Positions 6,621-15,748 of a stretch of 36,604 bases of DNA are shown piece by piece (positions within the stretch are counted from its first letter, which is position 1; every line of letters starts with the position of its first letter). A program made the translations under genes and the position numbers. The DNA is from Candidatus Kuenenia stuttgartensis (lineage in GTDB: Bacteria; Planctomycetota; Planctomycetia; Planctomycetales; Planctomycetaceae). The notes under the pieces were generated by a model, which ran no database searches, was not told where the DNA came from, and saw nothing but the letters and a program-made list of their open reading frames with translations. The stretch is taken from positions 1 to 36,604 of the forward strand of contig CAMAWN010000038.1 of NCBI GenBank assembly GCA_945861865.1, read 5' to 3'.

Positions 6621-9452
6621 ATGAACAGAAGAATTCGACGAATTGATGATCTTCGTTTTTTGCTCACGCTCTCGACGATTGCGATGACGTCGTTGTCCTT
6701 CCATGCGCAAAGTACGAGTGCCGATGCACCGCCCAATTTCACCAAGCACATCCAGCCGCTGCTGGCCAAGAAGTGCGTTTCTTGTCACGGGCCGGAGAAA
6801 CAGAAGGCGGGTTTGCGGTTGGATCGGAAGAGGGCGGTGCTCAAAGGGGGCGATGACCTGGGGCCGGCGATTGTGCCGGGGAAGAGTCGCGAGAGTCCTC
6901 TGTTTCGCGTCGTGGCTGGGTTGGAGGAAGGCTTCGAAATGCCGGCCGAAGGGGAGAAGCTGACGGCGGCAGAGATCGAGTTGCTCAAACGCTGGATCGA
7001 CAGCGGGGCCGAGTGGCCGGCTGACGGGAGCGAGACGGAAGACGTTTTCAATTCGCATTGGGCGTTTCGGCCGCTGGCTTGGCCTGCGGTGTTGAAACCT
7101 CAAATCTCAGATTTCAAATTTCAAAATCCCATTGACTCCTTCGTCCTCGCCAAGTTGCAGAGTGCCGGACTCCAACCGAATCGGGAAGCCGACCGCACGA
7201 CGCTGATTCGGCGGTTGAAGTTTGACTTGCTCGGACTGCCGCCGTCGCCAGAGGAGGTTGACGAGTTCTCTGCCGACTCGCGTGAGGATGCTTACGAGCG
7301 GCTCGTTGAGCGCTACCTCGCGTCGCCGCATTTGGGCGAGCGGTGGGCGAGGCATTGGCTCGACGTGGTGCGGTTCGCGGAGAGTCATGGCTTCGAGATG
7401 AATCAGCCTCGGCCGAACGCGTGGCCGTATCGCGATTACGTCATCCGCAGCTTCAACGAGGACAAGCCGTACGACCAGTTCGTCTTCGAACAGCTCGCCG
7501 GCGACTCGGTCGGCGCGGACGAGGCGACTGGCTTCCTGGTCGGCGGCCCGTGGGATCAAGTCAAAAGCCCGGACCTCGGCCTGACGTTGCAGCAGCGAGC
7601 CGACGAACTGCACGACATGGTCAGCACGACCGGCAGCGTGTTCCTCGGTCTGACGGTCGGCTGTGCTCGGTGCCACAACCACAAGTTCGATCCGATTTCG
7701 CAGCTCGATTACTACGGCATGCAGGCGTGCTTTGCGGGAGTGCAGCACGGTGAGCGTCCACTGCGCATGGCCGAAGTGAACCGCAGTCAGCCTGGAAAGG
7801 CAGACCTACTGTCGATCCGTGATCAGCTTGCGGCGATCGAATCGGAGATTGGGAAGATCGACCCACAGGCGAAGCGCAGCGGAGTCGTGTTCGTCGAGAA
7901 GTTCGATCCGACGAAGGCTCGCTTCGTGCGGATGACGATTCACGCGACGAACTCGGCCGAGCCGTGCATCGACGAACTCGAAGTCTTCACGACCGGAACC
8001 AAATCGGAGAACGTCGCTCTTGCCTCACGCGGCACGAAGTCCAAGGCATCTGGCAGCCTGCCGGGTTTCGCGATTCACAAGCTGGAACACGTCCACGATG
8101 GCCGCTACGGCAACAGTTTCAGTTGGATTTCCCATGAGCCGGGGCGCGGCTGGGTCGAACTCGAACTGCCGCAGGAAGTCGAGATCGGCCGCATCGTTTG
8201 GAGCCGCGACCGCGAGCCGGCTCAGTACAAAGACCGCACCGCCACGAAATACGTCTTCGAGACTTCGACCGACCGCGTGAAATGGCAGATCGTCTCCAGT
8301 TTCCCCGATCCCCAATTCGCTGGGCTTTCACCGGCGAACAAAGCCCGCCTCGAACAACTCACCACGCAGCGCACGGCTTTGCAAAAGACGCTGTCCGAAT
8401 TGAGTGCCGTGCCGATGGTCTACTCCGGCAAGCTGATGCCGCCCGAAGTAACGTTTCGACTGCATCGCGGTGACCCGATGCAGAAACGCGAACCGGTCGT
8501 GCCGACCGGCTTGGCATCATTTGGCTCGGCTTGGCGGTTGGATTTCAACACGGCGGAAGCTCAGCGCCGAGTCCAACTCGCCAAGTGGATCAACGATCCC
8601 GCCAACCCGCTGACCGCGCGGGTCATCGTCAATCGGCTGTGGCACTACCACTTCGGCACAGGTCTCGTCGACACACCGAGCGACTTCGGTCTGAACGGCG
8701 GCAAGCCCACGCATCCGGAGTTACTCGATTGGATGGCAACGGAATTCGGAGGGCGGAATTTCGAAGGCGGAAAGGAAGACACTGTTCCGCACTTCGCCCT
8801 CCGAAATCCGAAGTCCCTGAAGCGCCTGCACCGGTTGATCGTCACTTCCGCGACTTACCGACAAGCCGGCACTCCGCGCGAGGACAGTCTCGCAGCGGAT
8901 GCGGGATCGCGATTGCTGTGGCGGTTTCCGCCGAGACGACTGGAAGCGGAAGTGCTGCGTGACGCGATCCTCGCCACGAGCGGACAACTTGATCGTCGCA
9001 TGAACGGATCAGGGTTCGACCTGTTCGAGACGAATGCGAATTACGTTCGCGTGTTCAACTCGAAGCAGAAATTTGTGCCTGAGACCGACTTCCGACGCAT
9101 GGTGTATTCGCACAAGCATCGGATGCAGCTCGACGACACGTTCGGCACATTCGATTGCCCGGACGGCGGACAGGTTGCGCCGAAACGAAACTCTTCCAAC
9201 ACACCGTTACAGGCGCTCAACTTGCTCAACAGCCGCTTCCTGGTACAGCAAGCGGATCTGTTCGCGACGCGAGTGCGATCCGAGGCTCGCAGCGAGTCAG
9301 CTTCGCAAGCGGCGACCGCGATCCAATTGGCCTTCGGCCGCACGGCCAGTCCCGCAGAGGTCGCGTCGGCGGAAGGGCTGCTGCAAGCTCACGGCCTGAC
9401 GGCGTTGTGCCGAGCTTTGCTAAACGCCAATGAGTTTTTGTTCGTGCGCTGA
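6621..9452 (+). CDS. Planctomycete cytochrome protein, PSCyt1-DUF1549-DUF1553
   Basis: 943 residues from the ATG at 6621; a GTG at 6612 is also in frame. A signal peptide (about 1-34) is followed by PSCyt1, a haem c site C-V-S-C-H (52-56) after F-T-K-H-I-Q-P-L-L. Then comes DUF1549/PSCyt2 (about 170-375; [36 protein letters not shown]). A discoidin-like sandwich (about 425-560) is inserted next, then DUF1553/PSD1 (about 650-943; [25 protein letters not shown]). Such proteins are expanded in planctomycetes and usually sit next to a DUF1501 gene. Here the two DUF1501 genes are far away. Function is unknown, probably periplasmic redox or polymer breakdown. An inverted repeat encodes an extra segment at about 707-731. 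Confidence 0.9.
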   Translation: MNRRIRRIDDLRFLLTLSTIAMTSLSFHAQSTSADAPPNFTKHIQPLLAKKCVSCHGPEKQKAGLRLDRKRAVLKGGDDLGPAIVPGKSRESPLFRVVAGLEEGFEMPAEGEKLTAAEIELLKRWIDSGAEWPADGSETEDVFNSHWAFRPLAWPAVLKPQISDFKFQNPIDSFVLAKLQSAGLQPNREADRTTLIRRLKFDLLGLPPSPEEVDEFSADSREDAYERLVERYLASPHLGERWARHWLDVVRFAESHGFEMNQPRPNAWPYRDYVIRSFNEDKPYDQFVFEQLAGDSVGADEATGFLVGGPWDQVKSPDLGLTLQQRADELHDMVSTTGSVFLGLTVGCARCHNHKFDPISQLDYYGMQACFAGVQHGERPLRMAEVNRSQPGKADLLSIRDQLAAIESEIGKIDPQAKRSGVVFVEKFDPTKARFVRMTIHATNSAEPCIDELEVFTTGTKSENVALASRGTKSKASGSLPGFAIHKLEHVHDGRYGNSFSWISHEPGRGWVELELPQEVEIGRIVWSRDREPAQYKDRTATKYVFETSTDRVKWQIVSSFPDPQFAGLSPANKARLEQLTTQRTALQKTLSELSAVPMVYSGKLMPPEVTFRLHRGDPMQKREPVVPTGLASFGSAWRLDFNTAEAQRRVQLAKWINDPANPLTARVIVNRLWHYHFGTGLVDTPSDFGLNGGKPTHPELLDWMATEFGGRNFEGGKEDTVPHFALRNPKSLKRLHRLIVTSATYRQAGTPREDSLAADAGSRLLWRFPPRRLEAEVLRDAILATSGQLDRRMNGSGFDLFETNANYVRVFNSKQKFVPETDFRRMVYSHKHRMQLDDTFGTFDCPDGGQVAPKRNSSNTPLQALNLLNSRFLVQQADLFATRVRSEARSESASQAATAIQLAFGRTASPAEVASAEGLLQAHGLTALCRALLNANEFLFVR
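8740..8810. repeat. Palindromic insert inside the PSD1 domain
   Basis: The arms 8740-8755 and 8795-8810 are complementary at 15 of 16 positions. A second, inner stem is formed by CGAAG-GCGGA and TCCGC-A-CTTCG. The element encodes about 24 residues, rich in G, N and F, between W-M-A-T-E-F and L-K-R-L-H-R-L-I. In typical DUF1553 proteins these blocks are separated by only a few residues (usually S-G-W-S). The frame is kept. Confidence 0.7.
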
Positions 9453-9510
9453 GCTACAGCCGCCCTGTGAATCCCCGCTATCATCCAGCGGTTCACGAGG
9501 TCATCACACA

Positions 9511-9516
9511 AAGGAG
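9511..9516 (+). promoter_or_regulatory. Ribosome binding site AAGGAG deciding the ispG TTG start
   Basis: AAGGAG ends 6 bases before the TTG at 9523. The protein from this TTG begins directly at the conserved start of IspG. An upstream ATG (9430) in the same frame would overlap the previous gene and add 31 unconserved residues. Confidence 0.8.
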
Positions 9517-9522
9517 TCTCAC

Positions 9523-10659
9523 TTGGACCTGCCCCGCAATCCCACGCGAGCCGTGCGCATCGGCTCGATCACCATTGGCCACGATTCGCCGATCGCCGTG
9601 CAGAGCATGACGGCCACGCACACCACCAACATCGACGCGACCGTCCAGCAGGTCAACGAGATTGCCGCCGCCGGAGCCGACGTCATCCGCATCGCCGTCG
9701 ACAGCAAGCAGGACGCGGCCGCCCTCGCCGAGATTCGCAAGCAGACGACGGCCAATCTCTCCGTCGATTTGCAGGAGAACTATCGCCTCGCCGAACTCGT
9801 CGCCCCGCATGTGGATAAGGTCCGCTACAACCCCGGACACCTTTACCATCACGAACGCGAGAAGCCGTGGCAGGACAAAGTCCGCTACCTCGCCGACGTC
9901 GCTCGCGACAACGACTGCGCGATTCGCGTCGGCGTGAACTGCGGCAGCGTCGATCCCGACAAGAAGGAGAAATTCGATCCAGCCGACTCGATCACGCCGA
10001 TGCTCGAAAGCGCGTGGGAGCACTGCGACTTTTTGGACTCCGTCGGCTTCACGCGGTACGCCGTCTCGCTGAAGGACAGCGATCCGAGCAAAGTCATCGA
10101 AGTCAACCGTCGCTTCGCCGAGCGTCGGCCCGACGTCCCGCTGCACCTCGGTGTCACAGAGGCCGGGATGCCTCCCGATGGCATCATCAAAACGCGGATC
10201 GCGTTCGAGCAACTCATCAGCCAGGGGATCGGCGACACGATCCGCGTTTCGCTGACCGTGCCGAATCCTCGCAAGGGGGAAGAGATCACCGTCGGCCGCC
10301 AAATCCTGGCTGACATCGCCGCTGGCCGAGTCCGCACGTTCGTGGACTTCGGCCTCAAGCAACTCAACATCATCAGTTGCCCCAGTTGCTCGCGTGTCGA
10401 AAACGAAGCGTTCGTCGAACTGGCTCAGCAAGTCAAAGAGATGACCGCCTATGCGAAAGAGCACGCCATCACCATCGCCGTGATGGGCTGCCGAGTGAAC
10501 GGCCCCGGCGAAACCGACGACGCCGATCTCGGCCTCTGGTGCGGCCCGACGCATGTGAATCTCAAACGTCGCACCGAGTCGCTCGGCGCATTTCCGTATG
10601 ACGCGATTCTGCCGCAGCTCAAGCAACAACTCGACCAGTTGATCGCCGCCAAGTCGTAG
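9523..10659 (+). CDS. ispG: 4-hydroxy-3-methylbut-2-enyl-diphosphate synthase
   Basis: IspG (GcpE) converts MEcPP to HMBPP in the MEP isoprenoid pathway, using a [4Fe-4S] cluster and reducing equivalents from ferredoxin or flavodoxin. 378 residues from a TTG set by a strong AAGGAG. The N-terminal TIM-barrel part shows [20 protein letters not shown] and V-R-Y-N-P-G. The C-terminal part shows the cluster ligands C-P-S-C (286 and 289) and [10 protein letters not shown] (Cys 323, Glu about 330). Length and layout match the short bacterial type, without the large plant insert. It starts 70 bases after the PSD1 gene; that spacing need not mean a common operon. Confidence 0.96.
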   Translation: MDLPRNPTRAVRIGSITIGHDSPIAVQSMTATHTTNIDATVQQVNEIAAAGADVIRIAVDSKQDAAALAEIRKQTTANLSVDLQENYRLAELVAPHVDKVRYNPGHLYHHEREKPWQDKVRYLADVARDNDCAIRVGVNCGSVDPDKKEKFDPADSITPMLESAWEHCDFLDSVGFTRYAVSLKDSDPSKVIEVNRRFAERRPDVPLHLGVTEAGMPPDGIIKTRIAFEQLISQGIGDTIRVSLTVPNPRKGEEITVGRQILADIAAGRVRTFVDFGLKQLNIISCPSCSRVENEAFVELAQQVKEMTAYAKEHAITIAVMGCRVNGPGETDDADLGLWCGPTHVNLKRRTESLGAFPYDAILPQLKQQLDQLIAAKS

Positions 10660-10676
10660 CGCACGCGGAAACACTC

Positions 10677-10860
10677 ATGACGACGTCCCAAAACGAGCCG
10701 ACGCGAGGTGTGACCGATCCGGAGTCGGAACTTCCCAGCGTGTGGCAGCAGTCCGCCGATCTGCGAACGGTGATCTCGAAGGATTCAGCGCAAGCCAGCA
10801 GCCCGGGAGGAATTGGGGCGGCTGGCCAAATATCGCGTGCTCAAAGAGCTTCGCTATGGG
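10677..10860 (+). pseudogene. Ser/Thr protein kinase N-terminal remnant
   Basis: From an ATG at 10677 one frame reads a polar leader (P-S-V-W-Q-Q-S-A-D-L-R-T-V). After a frameshift near 10785-10800 the frame starting at 10801 reads E-E-L-G-R-L-A-K-Y-R-V-L-K-E-L. This matches the entry to the first beta-strand of planctomycete Hanks-type kinases (commonly D-E-L-G-R-L-G-x-Y-R-V-L-K-x-L-G-x-G-G-M-G). The glycine loop is broken after L-R-Y-G, and nothing downstream continues a kinase. The remnant runs into the transposase remnant next to it. Confidence 0.55.
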
Positions 10861-10865
10861 CGACC

Positions 10866-11123
10866 CGGCACGAACGGCGTCCACGCGACCTCCGTTTCAC
10901 CGGAGCCGTGCAAACGCTGCTGGCGTTTCAGGGGTGCCTGCGAACCTCTTCCGGCCATCACGCGGAACTCCTCGAACGCTTTTTGACCGACATCGCCACT
11001 CACCACATCGACGGCCACCATCGGATTGAACTGCGTGCCATCAAACGCAGACCGTCGAAGTCGCCACGACTCATGAAACCTCAGAGACTCGCACGATCTG
11101 AAGCAATGCGAACGAAAACCTAA
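10866..11123 (+). pseudogene. IS4-type transposase C-terminal remnant
   Basis: About 85 codons read R-P-R-D-L-R-F-T-G-A-V-Q-T-L, then a helix, then R-I-E-L-R-A-I-K-R-R-P-S and a basic tail ending at TAA 11121-11123. The final block matches the C-terminus of IS4-family transposases (R-I-E-P-R-A-x-K-R-R-P-K, followed by P-R-x-x-A-R). The DDE catalytic part is absent, as are recognisable terminal inverted repeats. In frame 3 it is continuous with the kinase leader upstream, which makes a false open frame from 10677 to 11123. Confidence 0.6.
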
Positions 11124-11163
11124 ACTCAAACAACTCAGGAAGTGCCATTCGGCCCTACCCCCT

Positions 11164-12063
11164 ATGATTCTCGTCGCTGGCCTGACACCCGCGTGGCAAC
11201 AGATCGCCGTTCTCGACCGGCTGCGAGTCGGAGAGGTTAACCGCGCTTGCGAAGTGCATTGGTGCGCGTCCGGCAAAGTGCTCAACGTCGGTCTCGCGCT
11301 GACGCAACTCGGCGCGAGCGTCCGCACGCTGTCGTTGGTCGGCAGTGGCGCGGCGGGCGAGGCGACTCGGCGAGACATGACTGATCTCGGCGTCGATGTG
11401 CGCTGGATCGAATCGCACGCACCGCAGCGAGTCTGCACGACGCTGCTCGACCGCGAGTCGGGACAGACGACCGAGATCGTCGAGAACTCCGCAGCCGCGA
11501 GCGACGCCGAGCTTTCCGCGTTCGCGGCCGCTCTCGCAGAGGAAGCCGTGAAACCCGACCTCGAGATGCTGATCCTCACTGGCTCATTGCCGATGGGGAC
11601 TCCGAAGGATTTCTTCGCGGCGTTGCTCAGCGGCAATTCATCACCCGCGATCCTCGACATCCGCGGCGAGGAATTATTGGCCGCGCTGCCACATCGGCCG
11701 CTGGTCGTCAAACCTAACTGCGAGGAACTCTTTCACACCGTTCGCCGCGAGCTTTCAACAGACGACGACATCTGGCAGGCGATGTCCGAGATCAACACTC
11801 GCGGCGCCGAGTGGGTCATCGTCACGAACGGAGCGAGCGAAGTCTTCGCCTCACGCGGTGCGGAGCGACATCGTTTCCAACCACCGCGAGTCAATCTCGT
11901 GAACCCCATCGGCTGTGGCGATTGCTTCACGGCCGGTCTCGCGTGGGCGTTGCAGCGCGGCGAAGAAATGCCGACCGCGATTCGCACCGGCATCGCAGCT
12001 GCGGCACAAAACGCGGAGCAACTGCTGCCGGCACGGCTGGATGCGAGGTCGCTGCAAACGTAG
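11164..12063 (+). CDS. PfkB-family sugar kinase (1-phosphofructokinase/tagatose-6-P kinase-like)
   Basis: 299 residues. PfkB kinases phosphorylate sugars or sugar phosphates in the cytoplasm. The start M-I-L-V-A-G-L-T-P-A-W resembles the LacC/FruK branch. The substrate-side G-K-V-L-N-V-G and the middle G-S-L-P-M-G-T-P also fit that branch. Near the C-terminus N-P-I-G-C-G-D-C-F-T-A-G (Asp 253) is the anion-hole and catalytic-base motif, with Cys where Ala is usual. The substrate cannot be fixed; fructose-1-phosphate, tagatose-6-phosphate or another phosphosugar are possible. No PTS or sugar transporter is nearby. It is convergent with the beta-lactamase-like gene, 29 bases apart. Confidence 0.85.
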   Translation: MILVAGLTPAWQQIAVLDRLRVGEVNRACEVHWCASGKVLNVGLALTQLGASVRTLSLVGSGAAGEATRRDMTDLGVDVRWIESHAPQRVCTTLLDRESGQTTEIVENSAAASDAELSAFAAALAEEAVKPDLEMLILTGSLPMGTPKDFFAALLSGNSSPAILDIRGEELLAALPHRPLVVKPNCEELFHTVRRELSTDDDIWQAMSEINTRGAEWVIVTNGASEVFASRGAERHRFQPPRVNLVNPIGCGDCFTAGLAWALQRGEEMPTAIRTGIAAAAQNAEQLLPARLDARSLQT

Positions 12064-12092
12064 CGTTACCGCTCCGCTGCGGCGGACGAAAA

Positions 12093-13349
12093 TCACACCG
12101 GCCACTCGCGTACCGCATCGACCGCTTGATGGATCGCGCTGTCGATTGCCTTCGAGGGCGTGAGATCGAATTTCATCGTTTCCGGGTTGAGGGCACTGCG
12201 GCTGTTGAACAGCACGGCCCAGCAGAAGCCGTCGTGTCGGCGGACGAAGAGCGTCGAAGTGCCATCGAGCGAGCCGGTGTGCCAGACGTTGATCTTGTGC
12301 CCCGACGGCAGCGTGCGGACGAACCAGCCCAGCCCGTAATGCACTTCTTTTGGATGGCCATCCGCTTCGTGGCCCGCCGCGCCGCTTGGCCGCGCCCACA
12401 TCGTTGCCAAGCCGTTGGCGGTCAGCAACGGACAGCACGATTGCGGATCGAGCGACATCGTCAGCCGCACCAAATCCGACGCGCTGCCGATCCAGCCACC
12501 GTGAGCGTCCATCGCTTCCAGATGCCAGCCGCCGTACGGCCACGGAACTTGTTGGCCGACGTTTGGCGTGAACACACTCGGCCCGGTCGCGCCGGCGGTG
12601 CCGTAGTACGTCACCTCGTCGGGATGAGCGAATTCCTTCAGCGTTCGTCCTAGACACAAGCGCCGCAGGTCGAGCGGACAGAGGACTCGTCGCCGCACAC
12701 TCTCGAAATAGCTCACGCCGTCGAGCCGTTCGAGCACTCGACCCAACAAGCAGTAGCCGAAGTTCGAGTACACGTACCGCTCACCCGGCACGAAGTCGAG
12801 CGGCTTCTTCAACATGACTCGAATGACGTGCTCTGGTTTCGCAGGCGGATCAACGCACAATTCTTTTGCGAACGGGACCGCCCGAAACATCGCATCGAAG
12901 CTCTTGTCGCGATCCCAACCACCGGTGTGTTGCAGCAAGTGTCGCAGCGTGATGTCTCGCCAGCGAGCGTCCGGGATCTCGGCCGGCACCAACTCGCCAA
13001 GCCACGGCAAAATCTTGTCGTCGAGTGACAGACAACCTTGCTCAACCGCTCGCATCACCGCGACGGCTGTGATCGACTTTGAGATGCTCGCTAATCGAAA
13101 CAAGCTGTCGGGCTGCACCGGCTTTTGGGCTTCGACATCTGCCCAACCAAATCCGCGAGCGTACAACACTCGCCCGGCGCGGCCGACCGCCAGCGAGGCA
13201 CCGGGCAATTTGTGCTTTTCGAGAAAGTTGGTCATCAAGTCGTCGAGCGGTTTGAACGGCGACTCGCCGGCAACGGTCATGGTCGCCCCCAACCCGATCG
13301 TCGCGGTGACGGCCGACACAAATTGACGCCGAGAAATTTTCCGTGGCAT
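12093..13349 (-). CDS. Serine beta-lactamase-family hydrolase, exported
   Basis: 418 residues; the start is supported by AGGAGCAGGT just upstream. The N-terminus S-R-R-Q-F-V plus a hydrophobic stretch looks like a Tat signal. Penicillin-binding-fold motifs are present: S-I-S-K (Ser 88, Lys 91), Y-S-N (194-196) and W-H-T-G-S (His 357-Ser 360). This is the class C beta-lactamase/esterase family (Pfam Beta-lactamase), whose members are D-amino-peptidases, esterases or lactamases. Activity cannot be told from these motifs alone. The gene lies downstream of hisA on the same strand, separated by an inverted repeat, so co-transcription is uncertain. Confidence 0.88.
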   Translation of the reverse strand: MPRKISRRQFVSAVTATIGLGATMTVAGESPFKPLDDLMTNFLEKHKLPGASLAVGRAGRVLYARGFGWADVEAQKPVQPDSLFRLASISKSITAVAVMRAVEQGCLSLDDKILPWLGELVPAEIPDARWRDITLRHLLQHTGGWDRDKSFDAMFRAVPFAKELCVDPPAKPEHVIRVMLKKPLDFVPGERYVYSNFGYCLLGRVLERLDGVSYFESVRRRVLCPLDLRRLCLGRTLKEFAHPDEVTYYGTAGATGPSVFTPNVGQQVPWPYGGWHLEAMDAHGGWIGSASDLVRLTMSLDPQSCCPLLTANGLATMWARPSGAAGHEADGHPKEVHYGLGWFVRTLPSGHKINVWHTGSLDGTSTLFVRRHDGFCWAVLFNSRSALNPETMKFDLTPSKAIDSAIHQAVDAVREWPV

Positions 13350-13380
13350 GTACCTGCTCCTGTCCGACCGTTGGCTGTTC

Positions 13381-13453
13381 GCCGAAAGCCGTCAGCCGTA
13401 ATGCTGTTTTGGAAAACGAAAGAAAAACGGTAACACGGCTTTCGGCCATCGGC
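13381..13453. repeat. Inverted repeat abutting the hisA stop codon
   Basis: A perfect 12-bp inverted repeat (13381-13392 and 13435-13446) flanks an A-rich spacer of 42 bases. The right arm runs on as CGGCCATCGGC (13443-13453), which touches the hisA stop codon at 13454. The same 11-mer recurs at 29303-29313 near another gene boundary. It looks like one copy of a dispersed intergenic element. Confidence 0.6.
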
Positions 13454-14197
13454 TTACGGCCGGTCAGCCATTGTGATCGCGTCCGCCAAGCGGATCGTCC
13501 CTTCGTAAATTGCTCGACCGATGATCGTCCCGATCAGTTTGGGATGCTGGCGGCTGATTTCGGCGAGACGCTCGACGTCGCGCAGGGTTGTCACGCCTCC
13601 GGAGGCGATCACCGGCAGGCCGAGTTCCGTCAGTGCGATCATGTCACGGATCGTGCCTTCATCGACCCCTTGCATCATGCCGTCGTTGGCGATGTTCGTG
13701 TACACGACCGCCGCCAGATCAAGCCCGGCGTACGACTTTGCCAACTCGACGGCGGACGTCTTCGAGACGTCCAGCCAGCCTTCGGTCGCGACCATCCCAT
13801 CGCGAGCGTCGATGCCGAGGACCAATCGCCCCGGCCAGCGCGTTGCCATCTTGCGAAACCAGTTCGGCTGCTTGAGAGCTTGCGTGCCGATGATGACTCG
13901 CTCCACACCGACGTGGTCGAGCATCAGCCGAATTGCAGCTTCGTCCCGGATGCCGCCGCCGAGTTCGCACATCACGCCGCTGGCTTGCACGATGCGGCGC
14001 ACAACCTCGTGATTCACCGGCCGACCTGCCTTCGCGCCGTCCAGATCGACGAGATGCAGCCAGCGTGTTCCCTCGGTCGCCCAGCGACGAGCCATCTCGG
14101 TGGGGTCGTCGCCGAAGACCGTCTCTTGAGCGTAGTCCCCTTGTCGCAGTCGGACACACTTTCCATCTCGCAAATCAATCGCCGGCAGGATTTCCAT
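13454..14197 (-). CDS. hisA: Phosphoribosyl-formimino-AICAR ribonucleotide isomerase
   Basis: HisA isomerises ProFAR to PRFAR in histidine synthesis. 247 residues from the ATG at 14197; seven more in-frame codons upstream are not conserved. The TIM-barrel motifs are in place: M-E-I-L-P-A-I-D-L with catalytic base Asp 8, C-E-L-G-G-G-I-R (77-84), G-I-D-A-R-D-G with catalytic acid Asp 130, T-N-I-A-N-D-G, and A-S-G-G-V at the phosphate site. No other his gene is in the window, so the pathway is not clustered here. The last codons read into the repeat next to it. Confidence 0.95.
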   Translation of the reverse strand: MEILPAIDLRDGKCVRLRQGDYAQETVFGDDPTEMARRWATEGTRWLHLVDLDGAKAGRPVNHEVVRRIVQASGVMCELGGGIRDEAAIRLMLDHVGVERVIIGTQALKQPNWFRKMATRWPGRLVLGIDARDGMVATEGWLDVSKTSAVELAKSYAGLDLAAVVYTNIANDGMMQGVDEGTIRDMIALTELGLPVIASGGVTTLRDVERLAEISRQHPKLIGTIIGRAIYEGTIRLADAITMADRP

Positions 14198-14212
14198 GAA
14201 GCGTCTTTCGTG

Positions 14213-14268
14213 GAGCACGTTTTCAACGTGCTCGGCCTGTGAATCTTGACGGACAGGTTGAAAACCTG
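14213..14268. repeat. Two adjacent hairpins upstream of hisA
   Basis: GAGCACGTT-TTC-AACGTGCTC (14213-14233) and CAGGTT-GAA-AACCTG (14254-14268) are both perfect palindromes with complementary 3-base loops (TTC and GAA). They sit between the divergent hisA and amidohydrolase genes. They have no T-tract, so they look more like repeated REP-like elements than terminators. Confidence 0.65.
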
Positions 14269-14358
14269 CCTCACATCGCGACGATAACGGTTGTTCGCCG
14301 GATCGTCACCGCTCATCATGCTCGACCAATCTGCCCCTGCAACATTTGAGGACTCGCC

Positions 14359-15537
14359 ATGTACGACTTCGTGCTGACCAACGGCACCGTGATTGATCCC
14401 GCCGTCGGATTGAATGCTCGCCGCAACGTCGCCATTCAAGGGGGCCGAGTCGCGGCGATCCTCGACCCGTCTGTTCCGGCCGCGGCCAAGCAGACGCTCG
14501 ATTGCTCCGGGCAGTTCGTCGTGCCGGGGTTGATCGACTTCCATGTGCATGTCTTTCCCGGAGTCAGTAATTTCGGCGTCGATCCTGACGAGACCTGTTT
14601 GGCTCGCGGCGCGACGACGGTTCTGGATTTCGGTACGGCGGGCGGATTGATCTTCGACGGCTTTCGGCGGTTCGTGATCGACGCGGCGAAGACTCGCGTC
14701 AAAGCATTGATGCTGATTGCCGGGCAAGGACTCATCAGCAGCAACGACACGAAACCGGCGCTCGGCGAGTTGTGGGACTTGGCGTATTGCGACGTGGATG
14801 GCTGCGTCGATGCGGTCGAGAAACATCGCGACTGCGTGGCCGGCATCAAAGTGCGTTGCATGGCCGACATCTCGAATGGTGGCAGGAACGAGGCCGAGGG
14901 ATTGCGACTTGCTCGACTGGCGGCCGATGCGACGAAGTTGCCGCTCGTTGTGCATCCGGCGAACTCGTCGCTGTCGATCCAGCACATTCTGGAATCGCTG
15001 CGGCCGGGGGACGTGCTGACTCACTGCTTTCACGACAAGACCTGCAAGTTGGTCGATGACTCGACGAAGCTGTGGCCGATCGTGCGTGACAAGCAACGCG
15101 ACGGCGTGCAGTTCGATGTTGGTCACGGCTGGGGGAGCTTCGCGTGGCATGTCGCTCGGCCGATGCTCGCTCAAGGTTTCGATCCCGATTTCCTCGGCAG
15201 CGATCTGCACTCGTACAACACGAACGGCCCGGTGTTCGACCTGGTCACGACGCTCGAAAAGTTTTTGCATCTGGGCATGAGCCTGCCAGACGTGATCCGC
15301 CGCTCGACGGCAACGTGCGCGAAGTGGCTCGGCATGGCGGATGAAATCGGCACACTGAAGCCCGGCGCATGTGCCGACATCACCGTGCTGGAAATCGTCG
15401 AATGCGAAAATCCGCTGACTGATTCCGAAGGCTTCACCGAAGTCGCGAATCGCCGCCTCGACGTCAAAGCCTGCTTCCGCGCCGGCAATCGAGTCGGTGT
15501 TCTGCCAAAGCCGGCAACACGACCATCGCGGATTTAG
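14359..15537 (+). CDS. Amidohydrolase/deacetylase family metallohydrolase
   Basis: 392 residues; the start follows TGAGGAC by 6 bases. It has the composite beta-domain plus TIM barrel of the amidohydrolase superfamily, close to dihydroorotase-like deacetylases (EF_0837/AHA_3915 type). Metal ligands are visible: H-V-H (His 62, His 64), the probable carbamylated Lys 164 (G-I-K-V-R), His 199, His 222 or 225 (T-H-C-F-H) and Asp 282 (G-S-D-L-H-S). The metal centre therefore looks complete and binuclear. The substrate is unknown; relatives act on N-acyl or cyclic-imide compounds. There is no pyrimidine gene nearby, so it is unlikely to be the housekeeping dihydroorotase. Its stop overlaps the stop of a small minus-strand ORF. 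Confidence 0.88.
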   Translation: MYDFVLTNGTVIDPAVGLNARRNVAIQGGRVAAILDPSVPAAAKQTLDCSGQFVVPGLIDFHVHVFPGVSNFGVDPDETCLARGATTVLDFGTAGGLIFDGFRRFVIDAAKTRVKALMLIAGQGLISSNDTKPALGELWDLAYCDVDGCVDAVEKHRDCVAGIKVRCMADISNGGRNEAEGLRLARLAADATKLPLVVHPANSSLSIQHILESLRPGDVLTHCFHDKTCKLVDDSTKLWPIVRDKQRDGVQFDVGHGWGSFAWHVARPMLAQGFDPDFLGSDLHSYNTNGPVFDLVTTLEKFLHLGMSLPDVIRRSTATCAKWLGMADEIGTLKPGACADITVLEIVECENPLTDSEGFTEVANRRLDVKACFRAGNRVGVLPKPATRPSRI

Positions 15538-15704
15538 GGTCGCTTCTCCCTCAGCGCCGCGCCAAAGGTGATTCCAGCGAGGAATGCGAAGATGTTGCCT
15601 GCCACCCACTGCTCGGAGACGGTACTCGTTTCTGGTACCACGGTCATTGCCTGACTGCCGAGCCACAACAAGACGAAGCACGCGCCGAGGCAAGTCAGCC
15701 ACAA
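15534..15704 (-). CDS. Tentative small membrane protein, 56 aa
   Basis: The minus strand between the first DUF1501 gene and the amidohydrolase is open and encodes two hydrophobic segments. One has W-L-T-C-L-G-A-C-F-V-L-L-W-L-G and the other I-F-A-F-L-A-G-I-T-F-G-A-A-L. A short polar loop lies between them and the tail is charged (R-E-K-R-P). That is a credible two-helix membrane hairpin. The first usable start is TTG at 15704; the frame is open further upstream but has no ATG or GTG. No good ribosome site is seen, so coupling to the DUF1501 gene 45 bases upstream may be needed. Family unknown. Confidence 0.4.
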   Translation of the reverse strand: MWLTCLGACFVLLWLGSQAMTVVPETSTVSEQWVAGNIFAFLAGITFGAALREKRP

Positions 15705-15748
15705 TCGTTCGTTAATTGCATCGTCTTGCCGCTGAGTCGGAACGATGA

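Noticed and set aside
9493-10674. 393-codon minus-strand frame opposite ispG
   Set aside because: Complete overlap with an unmistakable ispG; the translation is a codon-bias artefact.
10677-11123. A 148-aa hypothetical protein
   Set aside because: The frame joins a kinase-like leader with a transposase tail and needs a frameshift to read the kinase motif, so it is treated as two relics.
13381-13446. Attachment site or integron attC
   Set aside because: There is no integrase, no core-site consensus and no gene cassettes; the 12-bp arms recur in part elsewhere as a dispersed repeat.
14359-15537. Dihydroorotase pyrC
   Set aside because: The metal motifs fit the wider superfamily, but the sequence is closer to deacetylase-type members and no pyr gene adjoins.
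14014-15702. Long minus-strand open frame of 562 codons opposite the amidohydrolase and hisA
   Set aside because: It is the antisense shadow of clear genes with motifs. It has no domains, is Arg-rich, and arises from GC-biased third positions.
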